Source: Ogataea parapolymorpha DL-1 (taxonomy: Eukaryota > Ascomycota > Pichiomycetes > Pichiales > Pichiaceae). Taken from it: a stretch of DNA of 64,000 nucleotides. Below the pieces are notes generated by a model that worked only from the letters and a program-made list of their open reading frames with translations, made no database searches and was not told the DNA's origin. The stretch is taken from assembly GCF_000187245.1 (NCBI RefSeq), contig NC_027860.1:806001-870000 (forward strand), given 5' to 3'. The position numbers and the translations under genes were made by a program. Positions 56,101-64,000 of the stretch are shown piece after piece (the first letter of the stretch is position 1; the number at the start of each line of letters is the position of its first letter).

Positions 56101-59100
56101 TTGCGCTGGGACCTTTCGGAGCCTTCGTTCGGGCTCGAAAACTATAAACACTTTTTGCACAAAGTAGGGCAAGGGATGCCGTACGATATGGAGTACGGTA
56201 TTCTATTCCCTGTTAACATGCACATCACCTGCTCGCGTCTGACGATTCAGCTCAAGGACTATCCAATCCCATTTATTTCGTTTGGTGGTGGTGACGGAGA
56301 CACTCCGCAGACGGTGGCATTCAAAGGCGACTTTGTCATTGCAGAGCAGATGTACGTGGCTGAAGAGCTACGGTACAATTTTGTTCCCTTTGTGTCCCAG
56401 TACAAGGACCCGAAGTGCACAGATAACATGTTTGCCTCGCATGTTTCGAGAACCATGACCAACGTCAAATTCTACACAGACATGAAAGTACACGTGAATT
56501 CCTCGAAAAATGCCATCGTTTCGTGGTACTCAGCGATTCAGCCGGCATTGTTGTACGCTATGGACAGTTTTGATGTTTTATCCAAGCCTCCTCTCGATCC
56601 TAGTCCAAAGCTAGGATTTTGGGACAAGTTCGCGCTCTTGCTCCACGCAAAATTTCATTTCACATTTACCAACGGCATCCATCTATTCATAAAGAGCAAG
56701 AACTCGCCCTATGATCTTATGGGTCAAGGAGGGGGGTTTGTGTTCAGGTGGAAGGATAAAGTAGACCTCAAGATCAACGGTACCGGCCGTTCCGATGAGC
56801 TGCTGGTTGTCGAGAGCAAGGAATTCGATGTGGTGATTCCTCGGTTCAGTCGCAGCAACCTAACGTACTTGCTGGATGATAAAAACCCCTACGAGCTGGA
56901 TTACATTACTGAGAAGAAAATCTGGAAGTTGTCAAGCCAGCCGATCATCTGGAAGCTTGGATTCCTTTTTGAGCGCAACGAGAGCCCTCTTGGAAAATAC
57001 GTTCCAGGACAGGTCAAGCGGACCAACAAGTTTAAGCCTCATTACGAGGTCCGTCTACGCAACCCCTCTACCTTCACAAGCAACGAAGAAATGGAGTCTT
57101 GGAACTCCTATGAAGGCTTCCGAAGCCACTATCTCCATATGTGTGTTTCGTTGGAATCAGACTCTACCGAGGCAAGTACCTACAACAGCATCCATCTTAC
57201 TCCGCTTGCGTTTTCTCACTTCTTCACGTGGTGGAATACGTTCCAGAGTAGCTTGGGTCTGCCTATCAAGCACGGAAAGATGTTCAAGAACAAGTTCCTG
57301 GATTATAGACCATCTCCAAAGTTTGGGAAGCATCTGTTCTCCATTAGTTACTCACTCAAACTCAAACCGCTATACTTGACCCATGTATACATCCACCCTA
57401 CCGACATTCGGGCCAACAGCAACCTGGCGTTCACAGGACTCAAATGTTCCATCGAAAGCTTTGCGCTGGATCTCCACCAGCTCAAGTGTCCAACCAGTGC
57501 TTCTGATAACCCCGATTTTAGTCTTCAGTTCAACCAGGGTGAAGTGGATTTTGTCAATACGGACTTGCGGCTGCTGGTGGCAGAATTTAACGAGCGCAGT
57601 GCAGTAGGTATGCTTGCACGTGAGATAGGTATCACAGAATCCAGCTCTTTCATGGACATGTCGAGCTCCTCCGTGAGCGAAAGGCATGCCGCGGAAGATG
57701 TGGTGTGGTTTGATATGGACGACTTTGTCGAGGTGGATACGCCCAAAATCAAACCAAAGAATCCGCGGTGGAAAGCGACGCCGCTAGCGTCCTCGACTCG
57801 TTTCTGCTACTTTCTCCAGGAAAAAGAGCCAGAGCTGCAATACAGTTTTGCGGCCATTCAGGAACGGACACACGACTGTTTTGTTGGCAAGAACCATCCG
57901 GAACGAACACCTTTCGCTGTTGCTAACAAACGCGCGGCAGAGCTCAAGGACCAAATCAAAACACACGAGACCTCCTTGGAGTCTTTGCAGAGCAATCCAG
58001 AGAAAAGCCAGGTTATTGCCAAGCGCATAGAGGAGTTGGAACGGGAAATCAAAGACCTGGACACCCGTCTGCACGTGACTCGTTGTTTAAGGGACAGTTT
58101 TGAAGCCGGAATGATCCCTGACTATGACGAGTTTTTGGACGAGAACGAGGCTTCTGACGTGGAAACATCTTACACTGTTTCAAGGGTTAATTCCAAAATC
58201 TCGCGCAGATCCTCCAATCCGACTGTGAAAAGCACTGCTCCTTCGTCTCCACCGGCGTCGTCGTTCAGAAACCGATTCATCATCTACCATGTGGTATTCA
58301 GATGGAGCTCGCATACCAGGAAGAAGTTTTCGAGCTATATCGATAACGTGTCTGAAAGAAAGTCGCTGGTGTTCAACTTGAGTCGCAGAGCAATCAAGCT
58401 TGCCGAGGAGCTGTATGAAAGTCAGAGTTTGCCGCGCAAGGCGGGCAGCTTTGATGAGCGCGGGTCGCTGGACATGGAGTCGTGTTCGAACTTCTACAAC
58501 TTCGAACGCAAGCTGAGAGAATCCGATGAACTGGAAGATGTCAATTTTGAAGATACATATTTGCTCAAATTCATCCTTCCGCAGCTCTGTTTTGACACGG
58601 AGATGAACAGTGCCGTGCTCGTTACGTCAAAGGAGATCACGGTGAGCTCGGTTTCTGTTGACTTCAAGCCGCAAGACGACGAGGAACGGATTCCTGTTGA
58701 AAGTAGAACTGGAATCATTCTGCGAGACGCATTTTTCCACGTTCTGGACAAAGACAAAACTCTGAACGGGCAGTACAAATTGTTCTGGTCTCAGTCCACT
58801 TGGCCTCCACAGCTGCCTGTGGAAATGTACTACTGCTCCAACTTGTTAGCAAATACAATTGTCATTTGGAACGTATCCATGGGGCTGATCTTCATCAAGC
58901 CTAACAAGCTCAGGTACATGAAGACTGACCAGTGCAATGTGACTAAATTTAGAGAGTTGATCCAGGTTATGACACCGGAGGTTGTGGTCACTGCAAATAG
59001 TCAACAATACAACGTGATCTACAATCTGGCCATGAGTTTTATGGACTCCAACATGACTGAGAAGAAAAAGCTGAAGGAGAAGGTGAAGAGCCTGGTGAAG

Positions 59101-60516
59101 TTCTCAGTTTCTGAGGATTTTGACGACATCAAGTTCCGCATGTTCGATTTGCAACAGAAAGCCTGGCTGTTGAGCGAGTGTAAGAAATTCATGTTGATGA
59201 TGCAGGGTAATGCACCAGACCAAGACGACGTCTTGCAAATAGATGTTGAGCTCGAAAAAATCTATCTCGAACTCGGAATGCTTGTCTCTTATCTTCAACA
59301 TACAAAAGCCATGAAATACAATGACTCGTATGAAGAACGGCAGTGGGTGCTGAATGCGGATCACATTCGATTGGAACTTCTCGATGGTGAGGATAAGAAG
59401 TTCATCGTTGTTGAAGCTAAGCAGTCTTGCTACCAAACAGAGCAAAGGCCTGACGGGGCAAGCAGAAACAGGGTGCTTATTCAGGACTTTGTCGCAGAAG
59501 ACCTTCAACCTCATACGAATTACAAGACCATCGTTGAAAAGGTCCACAAAGAGGGCTCTTTAGACATGCCTATGGTGTTTGTGGACTGGAAAATGCTGGA
59601 GGCAGTTGGAGGCATACCTGTTGTGGAACATAAGTCCATCACATTTGCTCCGCTGAAAATTGAAGTGGACTTTAAAACGGCTGTGGAAATTTACAGGTTC
59701 GTGTATCCTAAACTGGTTTCAGACGACGACACTGAGTCGAGTGATGACGAGTCGTCGTCCATGGCAGACTCGTTTAGCCCAGAAATTCCGTCTTCGCGAA
59801 CGAGTTTGGATTCATCAAACTCTATTTTCTCTGAGCGCTCAGAACATAGTGAGGGAAAACTGAAAAAGATGAGTCGGATGCTGTCGATCAAAAAGCATGA
59901 TAGAGAAGGCAGCCCGACCTCTGTGTCTGAATTCAGCACGATCCAATTCTCTTGTCACAGAAATAACGAAAACACAGACGAAAAACAGTACATTAGCCAG
60001 ATGGTGGAACGATCGAAGAAGTACCAGCTTCTCAATAGAATCACCATCAATCCCCTACATCTGATACTTAGCTTCAAGGGACAAGGGTCGTACAAAGTTG
60101 TGGATGTTCACAGACTCCAGCTACAGGTGCCAAAAGTCGAATACACCAACAAGATGTGGTCTGAGGAAGATTTCTTCCAGCATTTCAAAAAAGACATTGT
60201 GCGACTAATTCTCAGGAATACGGGAAAGATCATGGCGAACAAAATCACCAAGCGACAGAAAAGGAGTAAGCTGCAGCACCTACTGAGCTACAAAGACGAA
60301 CTGCAGAACGAATTGAGTCGTCGTACCTCTATTTCGTCTTCATCTACTCCGAAGTCGCATTCGCACTTGCACCGTCACGCAGACCATTTTGGACACTGGG
60401 AGGACCCGGATGTGCTGGAGCCCCAGCGACACGAGCGGCCATTGATTGATGAAACATCAGGGTCGGAGATCCAAAATTTCGAGCCGCTGGAGGAAATTTC
60501 TGAGGAATCTGTGTAA
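53155..60516 (+). CDS. FMP27: Fmp27/Hobbit-type bridge-like lipid-transfer protein
   Basis: A 2453-residue protein from the ATG at 53155, which begins with an N-terminal membrane anchor (MNTLIALCAIYVAILVSLNL). The rest is a long succession of beta-rich segments. The diagnostic block LGFWDKFALLLHAKFHF near residue 1153 is the Fmp27 GFWDK domain. A coiled segment near 1590-1650 and an acidic, Ser-rich region (DDDTESSDDESSS) near 2190 precede the C-terminal domain. The family forms tubes bridging ER and plasma membrane contact sites. The S. cerevisiae paralogues are of similar size. It is the largest gene in the window. Confidence 0.92.
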   Translation: MNTLIALCAIYVAILVSLNLLLGTKGSLGWVSWNSIHRFRYHTRGFRVSLNKLQLKFNPMGTLYHEPILTIVLSGASIYRLREDMRSNPVPSSGRKTNRRLVKLLERLPLAIELQGVKYTDQVPVELESVKAQIVSNALQFSSGPIKINQKQVVSRVLGSVSLEDYSVTLNVKNVTLDVDDLERFIPKSKKHGQSENLPSQPLALPFRRISIECENASLTKDKFCLFLERIAFALGKLDEEETANMNFGDQHIYEVLFGISNFKLTQLETNKMLLYLPFLNIFSLCNLEDILKIQKNKDDMEFIDRFAATNRFLFKTTVSTTNLVLNTHINDLVKPESKNETAPKRPLEIPGYLQNLLPKIKIRIQLMGSVINMAVAEELTVKVRVEDIAFDTSLANTYDSLFSSVSGSVHKMIGFLIRNIQFSFVEPDKISKFFYLDHVSTSVSFGTRKGCLFGQTDIIVGTIEVLLAELSAFQKLYQHKVNLGQTSVAKSHSSSEGGNSIIDRISLKVQQVKFVSCFEMPVKYYNKVDQSEMNKYKRGVFLEASEIELEVDMIKKKLDVELQFFKAKLVKDYDTEQYTGKLEEFINIERPHLKYFKDKHQLSLSLPLLDTKLSAEVLWSVLFIKTILTSVIPHLPKKKEASTKPPLTYLFGIQLFMMKIQLPNDIDLVLELDRMEALSTVDDDCYARFRALRLYGRSPYTTQTWSLIFILCDANTTIRIHSQAEHLAIINSRSVRFEIPFEYVFFETFDNFRALTKAITKMEANFQHLMSTPESEVDFNVPIIMPSKVKNPFKFPSVRLNAKQFQFCMHDDPFEAELNESFLLGRIEQKMRLTKLATFDKYEKQVKEKLQREFTALTFVNGEPLKPEKYNPNSTGKVQHKRVSSQLANEVLSDEVEQYNEYLRKVKELIELPRLRLLSNLSKSWIFRVKAHRQISESGHLKRLSSIRGGEDPPVSARFMDKYPVITACSVAPLFSFELANLRWDLSEPSFGLENYKHFLHKVGQGMPYDMEYGILFPVNMHITCSRLTIQLKDYPIPFISFGGGDGDTPQTVAFKGDFVIAEQMYVAEELRYNFVPFVSQYKDPKCTDNMFASHVSRTMTNVKFYTDMKVHVNSSKNAIVSWYSAIQPALLYAMDSFDVLSKPPLDPSPKLGFWDKFALLLHAKFHFTFTNGIHLFIKSKNSPYDLMGQGGGFVFRWKDKVDLKINGTGRSDELLVVESKEFDVVIPRFSRSNLTYLLDDKNPYELDYITEKKIWKLSSQPIIWKLGFLFERNESPLGKYVPGQVKRTNKFKPHYEVRLRNPSTFTSNEEMESWNSYEGFRSHYLHMCVSLESDSTEASTYNSIHLTPLAFSHFFTWWNTFQSSLGLPIKHGKMFKNKFLDYRPSPKFGKHLFSISYSLKLKPLYLTHVYIHPTDIRANSNLAFTGLKCSIESFALDLHQLKCPTSASDNPDFSLQFNQGEVDFVNTDLRLLVAEFNERSAVGMLAREIGITESSSFMDMSSSSVSERHAAEDVVWFDMDDFVEVDTPKIKPKNPRWKATPLASSTRFCYFLQEKEPELQYSFAAIQERTHDCFVGKNHPERTPFAVANKRAAELKDQIKTHETSLESLQSNPEKSQVIAKRIEELEREIKDLDTRLHVTRCLRDSFEAGMIPDYDEFLDENEASDVETSYTVSRVNSKISRRSSNPTVKSTAPSSPPASSFRNRFIIYHVVFRWSSHTRKKFSSYIDNVSERKSLVFNLSRRAIKLAEELYESQSLPRKAGSFDERGSLDMESCSNFYNFERKLRESDELEDVNFEDTYLLKFILPQLCFDTEMNSAVLVTSKEITVSSVSVDFKPQDDEERIPVESRTGIILRDAFFHVLDKDKTLNGQYKLFWSQSTWPPQLPVEMYYCSNLLANTIVIWNVSMGLIFIKPNKLRYMKTDQCNVTKFRELIQVMTPEVVVTANSQQYNVIYNLAMSFMDSNMTEKKKLKEKVKSLVKFSVSEDFDDIKFRMFDLQQKAWLLSECKKFMLMMQGNAPDQDDVLQIDVELEKIYLELGMLVSYLQHTKAMKYNDSYEERQWVLNADHIRLELLDGEDKKFIVVEAKQSCYQTEQRPDGASRNRVLIQDFVAEDLQPHTNYKTIVEKVHKEGSLDMPMVFVDWKMLEAVGGIPVVEHKSITFAPLKIEVDFKTAVEIYRFVYPKLVSDDDTESSDDESSSMADSFSPEIPSSRTSLDSSNSIFSERSEHSEGKLKKMSRMLSIKKHDREGSPTSVSEFSTIQFSCHRNNENTDEKQYISQMVERSKKYQLLNRITINPLHLILSFKGQGSYKVVDVHRLQLQVPKVEYTNKMWSEEDFFQHFKKDIVRLILRNTGKIMANKITKRQKRSKLQHLLSYKDELQNELSRRTSISSSSTPKSHSHLHRHADHFGHWEDPDVLEPQRHERPLIDETSGSEIQNFEPLEEISEESV

Positions 60517-60598
60517 ACCTATATTTATACTATACAGCTTGGCTGTGCGTAACCCTAATAAAATAGAGAGATAATAAATATTACGTCAATTATTGCTG

Positions 60599-63313
60599 AT
60601 GGACTTCTTTAAGGACATTGTTTCCAAAACACAGACGATCCTGGATGGGTCGACATCGTCGAAGCGACTGGGAAAAGACGAACTTTTATGCGCGGATTTT
60701 CGGCTCCCTGAAGGCGAGCGAATAGTGGACGAGGCGTCCGTCGAAGTGGTCCTAAGCCCTCGGCACCTGAGCCAGCCCCACTCTTCGGAGAGCTCGGTCG
60801 TTGTTTTCAGCGGAAAACTCACCTTGACAAACAACTTTCTTACATTCAAAGATTCCTACGATCCTGTGGCATGTTCATTCGTCATTGAGCTGCTAATGAT
60901 ACAGAAAATTCAAAGACTTCATCGCTCCTTCGATTTTGCAATTCAATTGCACACAACCAGTGATTTGGAGTTTACCATACAGTTTTTGGGCATAAAGTCA
61001 CAGGCAGAGCGTTTTGGACAGAACTTGACACGGTCTCTGAAACAGAATGTCAACGAAGTGTCGAGAATGAATTTATTCTTGATGGGACTGTATTCCGAGT
61101 ATCTCCTTTACAAAAATAAATCGTCCAGACTGAAGATAGATGCGCCTCCAACTGGAGGGCTTGGATGGGTGTTCAAGTTCCCTGGGAACGCGCAGAAAAT
61201 GAATGACAGACTAAAAATGAAAAAGTGGTTTGACTTCTTTAGAGAGTACGGACGCAATTTCGCATTGATCAAAAACATACCATTCTACAGGCTTGTCAGT
61301 TACGGCCTGCCAAACAAGCTGCGAGGAGAATTATGGGAGACATGTTGCGGGTCGATATACCTTCGATACAAGAATTTTGATGAGTACAACAAACTGCTGG
61401 TGGACTTTGACGGTATGAAATCTTTTGCAATTGAGGAAATCGAAAAAGATCTCAACAGGTCCCTACCTGAATATCCGGCATACCAGACAGAGGAGGGTAT
61501 CAACAGGCTTCGAAGAGTGCTGACTGCTTATTCTTGGAAGAACCCCGATATTGGATACTGCCAAGCTATGAATATTGTCACGGCTGCCCTTTTGATCTAC
61601 ATGTCTGAAGAACAAGTTTTCTGGTGCCTTTATGTTCTATGTGAGAGAATCATTCCAGGATACTACTCACAGACAATGTATGGCGTTTTGCTTGACCAGA
61701 AAGTTTTTGAGGCTCTTGTCAAGAAGACAATGCCTATACTTGGAGACCATTTTGCCAAACAGGATATTCAACTATCCATTGTCTCTCTACCGTGGTTCCT
61801 TTCATTCTTTCTCAACACCATGCCATTGGTGTTTGCATTCAGAGTTGTGGATATGTTGCTTTTGCATGGCCCAAGGACGTTGTTTCAGGTTGGCCTGGCG
61901 ATTTTGAAAGTAAATGGCGAAGCGTTGTTGAATTGCGAGGACGACGGCGAGTGTTTAGCGGTCTTCAAAGAATTTTTCATGACGCTTGATGATCCAGAAC
62001 CTTCTCTTGTGAACCCTGACAAGATGAGAAGCAAGTTCGATAACTTGTGGGAGGTCGCATTTCGTGAGTTTTCCGTGATTGACGAAAAGCTGATTACGCA
62101 GTACCGCTCGAAACACAAAAATGAGGTGTTCCATGGAATAGAGATATTCGTGAAGAGGGCTGCTATTAGAAACCTGCCCAAGACTCCTAACCTGAACAAC
62201 GACCAACTGTCCAACATTTACGACCGCTACTACAATGCTCTGATTTCGGAGAACAATGCTGCTATCGGCAGAGCCAATCTCACAATGGACTACAACTCGT
62301 TTGTAAAATTCATGGCTCATTTGGTTGACTGGGTTGATGCCGACACAGATCCATCGCAGGCTCTGTTTCTACAAAGGCTCTTCACTGCATGGTCGAAAGG
62401 CGAAGACCATCTCACTTTGGAGACTATCGTTCTTGGTATCAACAAACTGATCGACAAGGACATCATGAACTCACTCTCCAACTTCATTGAGCTATACGAT
62501 GATGGGTCAGGCAAGATTCGTAGTGAATCTGTTCTGCAACTTGCAGAGGATCTCATTTTCGTGACAGCTCCGTGGAGAAACGGATATATTTTTGACGATA
62601 TAACCAACAAGGAGATAGAAACCGAGATTGCAAAGAAAATTATTGAACGCAAAAGAGTTCTCAAAGAACAAGGATTAGACGCCAACGATGAGGAAATCAA
62701 GCTTCCGCAGGAAGTTCGTTTTAACGAGGAGAAATGGAAGAACAAACAGAGCGAGAGATATCTTGCTTCCAGCTCCAAATTCCTAAAAATGGCATTCCAA
62801 TATGCTCAGGAAGAACAGGATCCACAGGCCCCTCTCATCGATCTGGGAGACGACGAGTCAGAGAAACTCAAACATAACAAGGCCCTTGATCCTTCCAATC
62901 CAACATATATCACGCCATCTACTTTCAGAATGATAATTTTGGCGGACGACACGTACGAATCATTCTTCCAACATGACTTTTGGAAATCGTTCCATGTCAA
63001 CGATAAAGTGAGCGAAAGCCTTGGTGTGGTGAACAACTTGCGAGGCATCTTCACCAACTTCTTAGCCGACGGCCGCAGGGTGGCCAACGAGGTGCGCAAG
63101 AGAATGGACGACGCTACAAAGTCGGTGGCAACATCTGAACAGAGTTCTGTCACCACAAGAACTTCGCGGGCACAAACAATGTCATCATACAATGAAGAAG
63201 ATGAGGACGACTTTGGCAATTTCCAGTCGCCGTTGAACGATGTTTTCAACGAACTATCAATAGGCGGAACTAAAGAAACACAGGAAAGTAAGGAGAAGAC
63301 TCCGGATCAATAG
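60599..63313 (+). CDS. MDR1: TBC-domain Rab GTPase-activating protein Mdr1/Gyp2
   Basis: A 904-residue protein with an N-terminal GRAM-like region (VVVFSGKLTLTNNFLTFKDS) and a TBC domain from about 235 (GLPNKLRGELWETCCGS, arginine-finger motif IEKDLNRS near 280, glutamine-finger motif GYCQAMN near 318). An EF-hand-like helical region and an acidic C-terminus follow. Domain order and length fit yeast Mdr1/Gyp2 (950 residues), a GAP for Ypt6 and related Rabs. The start is the ATG at 60599. Confidence 0.92.
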   Translation: MDFFKDIVSKTQTILDGSTSSKRLGKDELLCADFRLPEGERIVDEASVEVVLSPRHLSQPHSSESSVVVFSGKLTLTNNFLTFKDSYDPVACSFVIELLMIQKIQRLHRSFDFAIQLHTTSDLEFTIQFLGIKSQAERFGQNLTRSLKQNVNEVSRMNLFLMGLYSEYLLYKNKSSRLKIDAPPTGGLGWVFKFPGNAQKMNDRLKMKKWFDFFREYGRNFALIKNIPFYRLVSYGLPNKLRGELWETCCGSIYLRYKNFDEYNKLLVDFDGMKSFAIEEIEKDLNRSLPEYPAYQTEEGINRLRRVLTAYSWKNPDIGYCQAMNIVTAALLIYMSEEQVFWCLYVLCERIIPGYYSQTMYGVLLDQKVFEALVKKTMPILGDHFAKQDIQLSIVSLPWFLSFFLNTMPLVFAFRVVDMLLLHGPRTLFQVGLAILKVNGEALLNCEDDGECLAVFKEFFMTLDDPEPSLVNPDKMRSKFDNLWEVAFREFSVIDEKLITQYRSKHKNEVFHGIEIFVKRAAIRNLPKTPNLNNDQLSNIYDRYYNALISENNAAIGRANLTMDYNSFVKFMAHLVDWVDADTDPSQALFLQRLFTAWSKGEDHLTLETIVLGINKLIDKDIMNSLSNFIELYDDGSGKIRSESVLQLAEDLIFVTAPWRNGYIFDDITNKEIETEIAKKIIERKRVLKEQGLDANDEEIKLPQEVRFNEEKWKNKQSERYLASSSKFLKMAFQYAQEEQDPQAPLIDLGDDESEKLKHNKALDPSNPTYITPSTFRMIILADDTYESFFQHDFWKSFHVNDKVSESLGVVNNLRGIFTNFLADGRRVANEVRKRMDDATKSVATSEQSSVTTRTSRAQTMSSYNEEDEDDFGNFQSPLNDVFNELSIGGTKETQESKEKTPDQ

Positions 63314-63377
63314 TGTTTATTGTATAATAGATTAGTTGCATATATGTATTATATATATTGCATGCTCATTCATGTTT

Positions 63378-64000
63378 TTAATGCTTGGCATTCTTGCCAA
63401 ACAATTTGCGGAGCTTGCCAAATCTCTTCTTTTTCTCTTCAGGAGCCTTGCCTTGTGCAACCTGCTCGCTAAAGAACCTTTGCTGTGCTGGCTGTTGCTG
63501 CGTCCGCGGTTGTTCTGCACTAATACTTCTCAGTGTGTTCCGAGATGGCTTGCCGTTGAGTTGTCCGTTTCCTTCCTCAGCGTCGGAATCATAGTCGTCG
63601 AAACGCGATTTGTATGGGGCCTGATATGTCTGTGCTTGTTGTTGTTGTTCCTGAGCAGATGCAAAAGCGGGCTCATCTCTCAGCGTGAACCTGTTGGCTC
63701 TTCTGGCCTCCTGGTTCTTTTCAAAAGATGAGGTCCTCTCAAGCTTTACGCCAACCTGTTGTACATATTGAACATTAAGAATAGATTCGCGGCGACTTTT
63801 TCTCTCGTTGGCTTTTTTGTAAAGTTCAGCCGCACGCAATTGAGCCTCTGACTTTGGTGCAGCCTTGTACTCGTGTTTCTTTGCGGTCTGAGTTGGCTCA
63901 AAGTGCTGCGGATTATGATGTTGTGCGGCTCGCGTAGCTGCTGCTAGATGCGCTGGCGTTGAGCTATTGGACGGCAGGCCGCCAACAGAGTCACGCCTGC
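63378..64000 (-). CDS. 3' part of an unrecognised basic, low-complexity protein
   Basis: The frame is open from the right window edge to a stop at 63378-63380, so about 206 C-terminal residues are visible and the start is outside. The sequence is Gln/Ala/Lys/Arg-rich with no globular part: AELYKKANERKSRRES, a Gln run, RFDDYDSDAEEGNG, and a strongly basic end KKKRFGKLRKLFGKNAKH. The basic amphipathic tail could contact membrane phospholipids, and the composition recalls eisosome-associated proteins such as Eis1 or Seg1, but I cannot support an assignment. It is convergent with MDR1, 64 bp apart. Confidence 0.7.
   Translation of the reverse strand, partial: RRDSVGGLPSNSSTPAHLAAATRAAQHHNPQHFEPTQTAKKHEYKAAPKSEAQLRAAELYKKANERKSRRESILNVQYVQQVGVKLERTSSFEKNQEARRANRFTLRDEPAFASAQEQQQQAQTYQAPYKSRFDDYDSDAEEGNGQLNGKPSRNTLRSISAEQPRTQQQPAQQRFFSEQVAQGKAPEEKKKRFGKLRKLFGKNAKH

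Noticed and set aside
1..64000. CRISPR arrays, bacterial operons, transposons, viral genes or toxin genes
   Set aside because: None seen on either strand. The window is core nuclear yeast sequence with spliceosomal introns.

Overview
The window is a gene-dense chromosomal segment of a budding yeast, most likely the methylotrophic genus Ogataea (the Hansenula polymorpha group) or a close relative in the Pichiaceae. The evidence is indirect but consistent. Every recognisable gene has a yeast counterpart, introns are few and tiny with GTAAGT donors and TACTAAC or GCTAAC branch sites, and a mitochondrial complex I subunit is present that Saccharomyces lacks. CTG codons fall at invariant leucines (for example the QNLL of CDC28), which argues against the CUG-Ser and CUG-Ala clades. 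I could not run a search, so the genus is an inference.

Layout, left to right. 1-834: 5' part of a Sut1/Sut2-like zinc-cluster regulator (minus, leaving the window), with an 813-bp upstream region. 1.6-9.0 kb: cysteinyl-tRNA synthetase (minus), RAD50 (plus) and RBA50/RPAP1 (minus). 9.3-13.5 kb: aspartate aminotransferase, phosphatidylserine synthase CHO1, DASH subunit DAM1 and SHY1/SURF1. 13.8-22.3 kb: PRP6, RRB1, a PQ-loop membrane protein, an NDUFA6-type LYR protein and RIC1. 22.5-24.0 kb: beta-tubulin TUB2 with two introns. 24.2-28.2 kb: an ASI1/ASI3-type RING membrane protein, an unassigned kinase and an unknown protein. 29.0-36.8 kb: WHI3, NAD(P)HX epimerase, septin SHS1, PSY2 and an SPS19-like reductase. 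36.9-43.3 kb: SSU1-like exporter, CLF1, an RTT107-like BRCT protein, tRNA-Cys(GCA) and an LGE1-like protein. 43.4-48.2 kb: IFA38, CDC28 with one intron, RAX1 and an unknown conserved-looking protein. 48.4-63.3 kb: CPA2, a GPA2-like G-alpha, the 2453-residue FMP27/Hobbit-type lipid-transfer protein and the Rab-GAP MDR1/GYP2. 63.4-64.0 kb: 3' end of an unrecognised basic protein (minus).

This is ordinary core-genome content: DNA repair (RAD50, RTT107), splicing (PRP6, CLF1), cell cycle and cytoskeleton (CDC28, TUB2, DAM1, SHS1, WHI3, RAX1), membrane traffic and contact sites (RIC1, MDR1, FMP27), lipid synthesis (CHO1, IFA38), mitochondrial function (SHY1, NDUFA6-like) and amino-acid metabolism (CPA2, AAT2). 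There is no operon logic. I see no transposon, virus, CRISPR array, toxin gene or gene-transfer island, and no clearly new multi-gene system.

The points most worth checking are: a PSTTIRE rather than PSTAIRE helix in the CDC28 kinase; a likely mitochondrial presequence on CPA2; alternative starts giving cytosolic and mitochondrial cysteinyl-tRNA synthetase; a 66-residue linker inside the first gene's zinc cluster, with a CGG-N11-CCG palindrome upstream of it; a 41-nt intron in TUB2; convergent genes with zero spacing or overlapping stops; an A-G mismatch in the tRNA-Cys acceptor stem; and three genes I could not assign.
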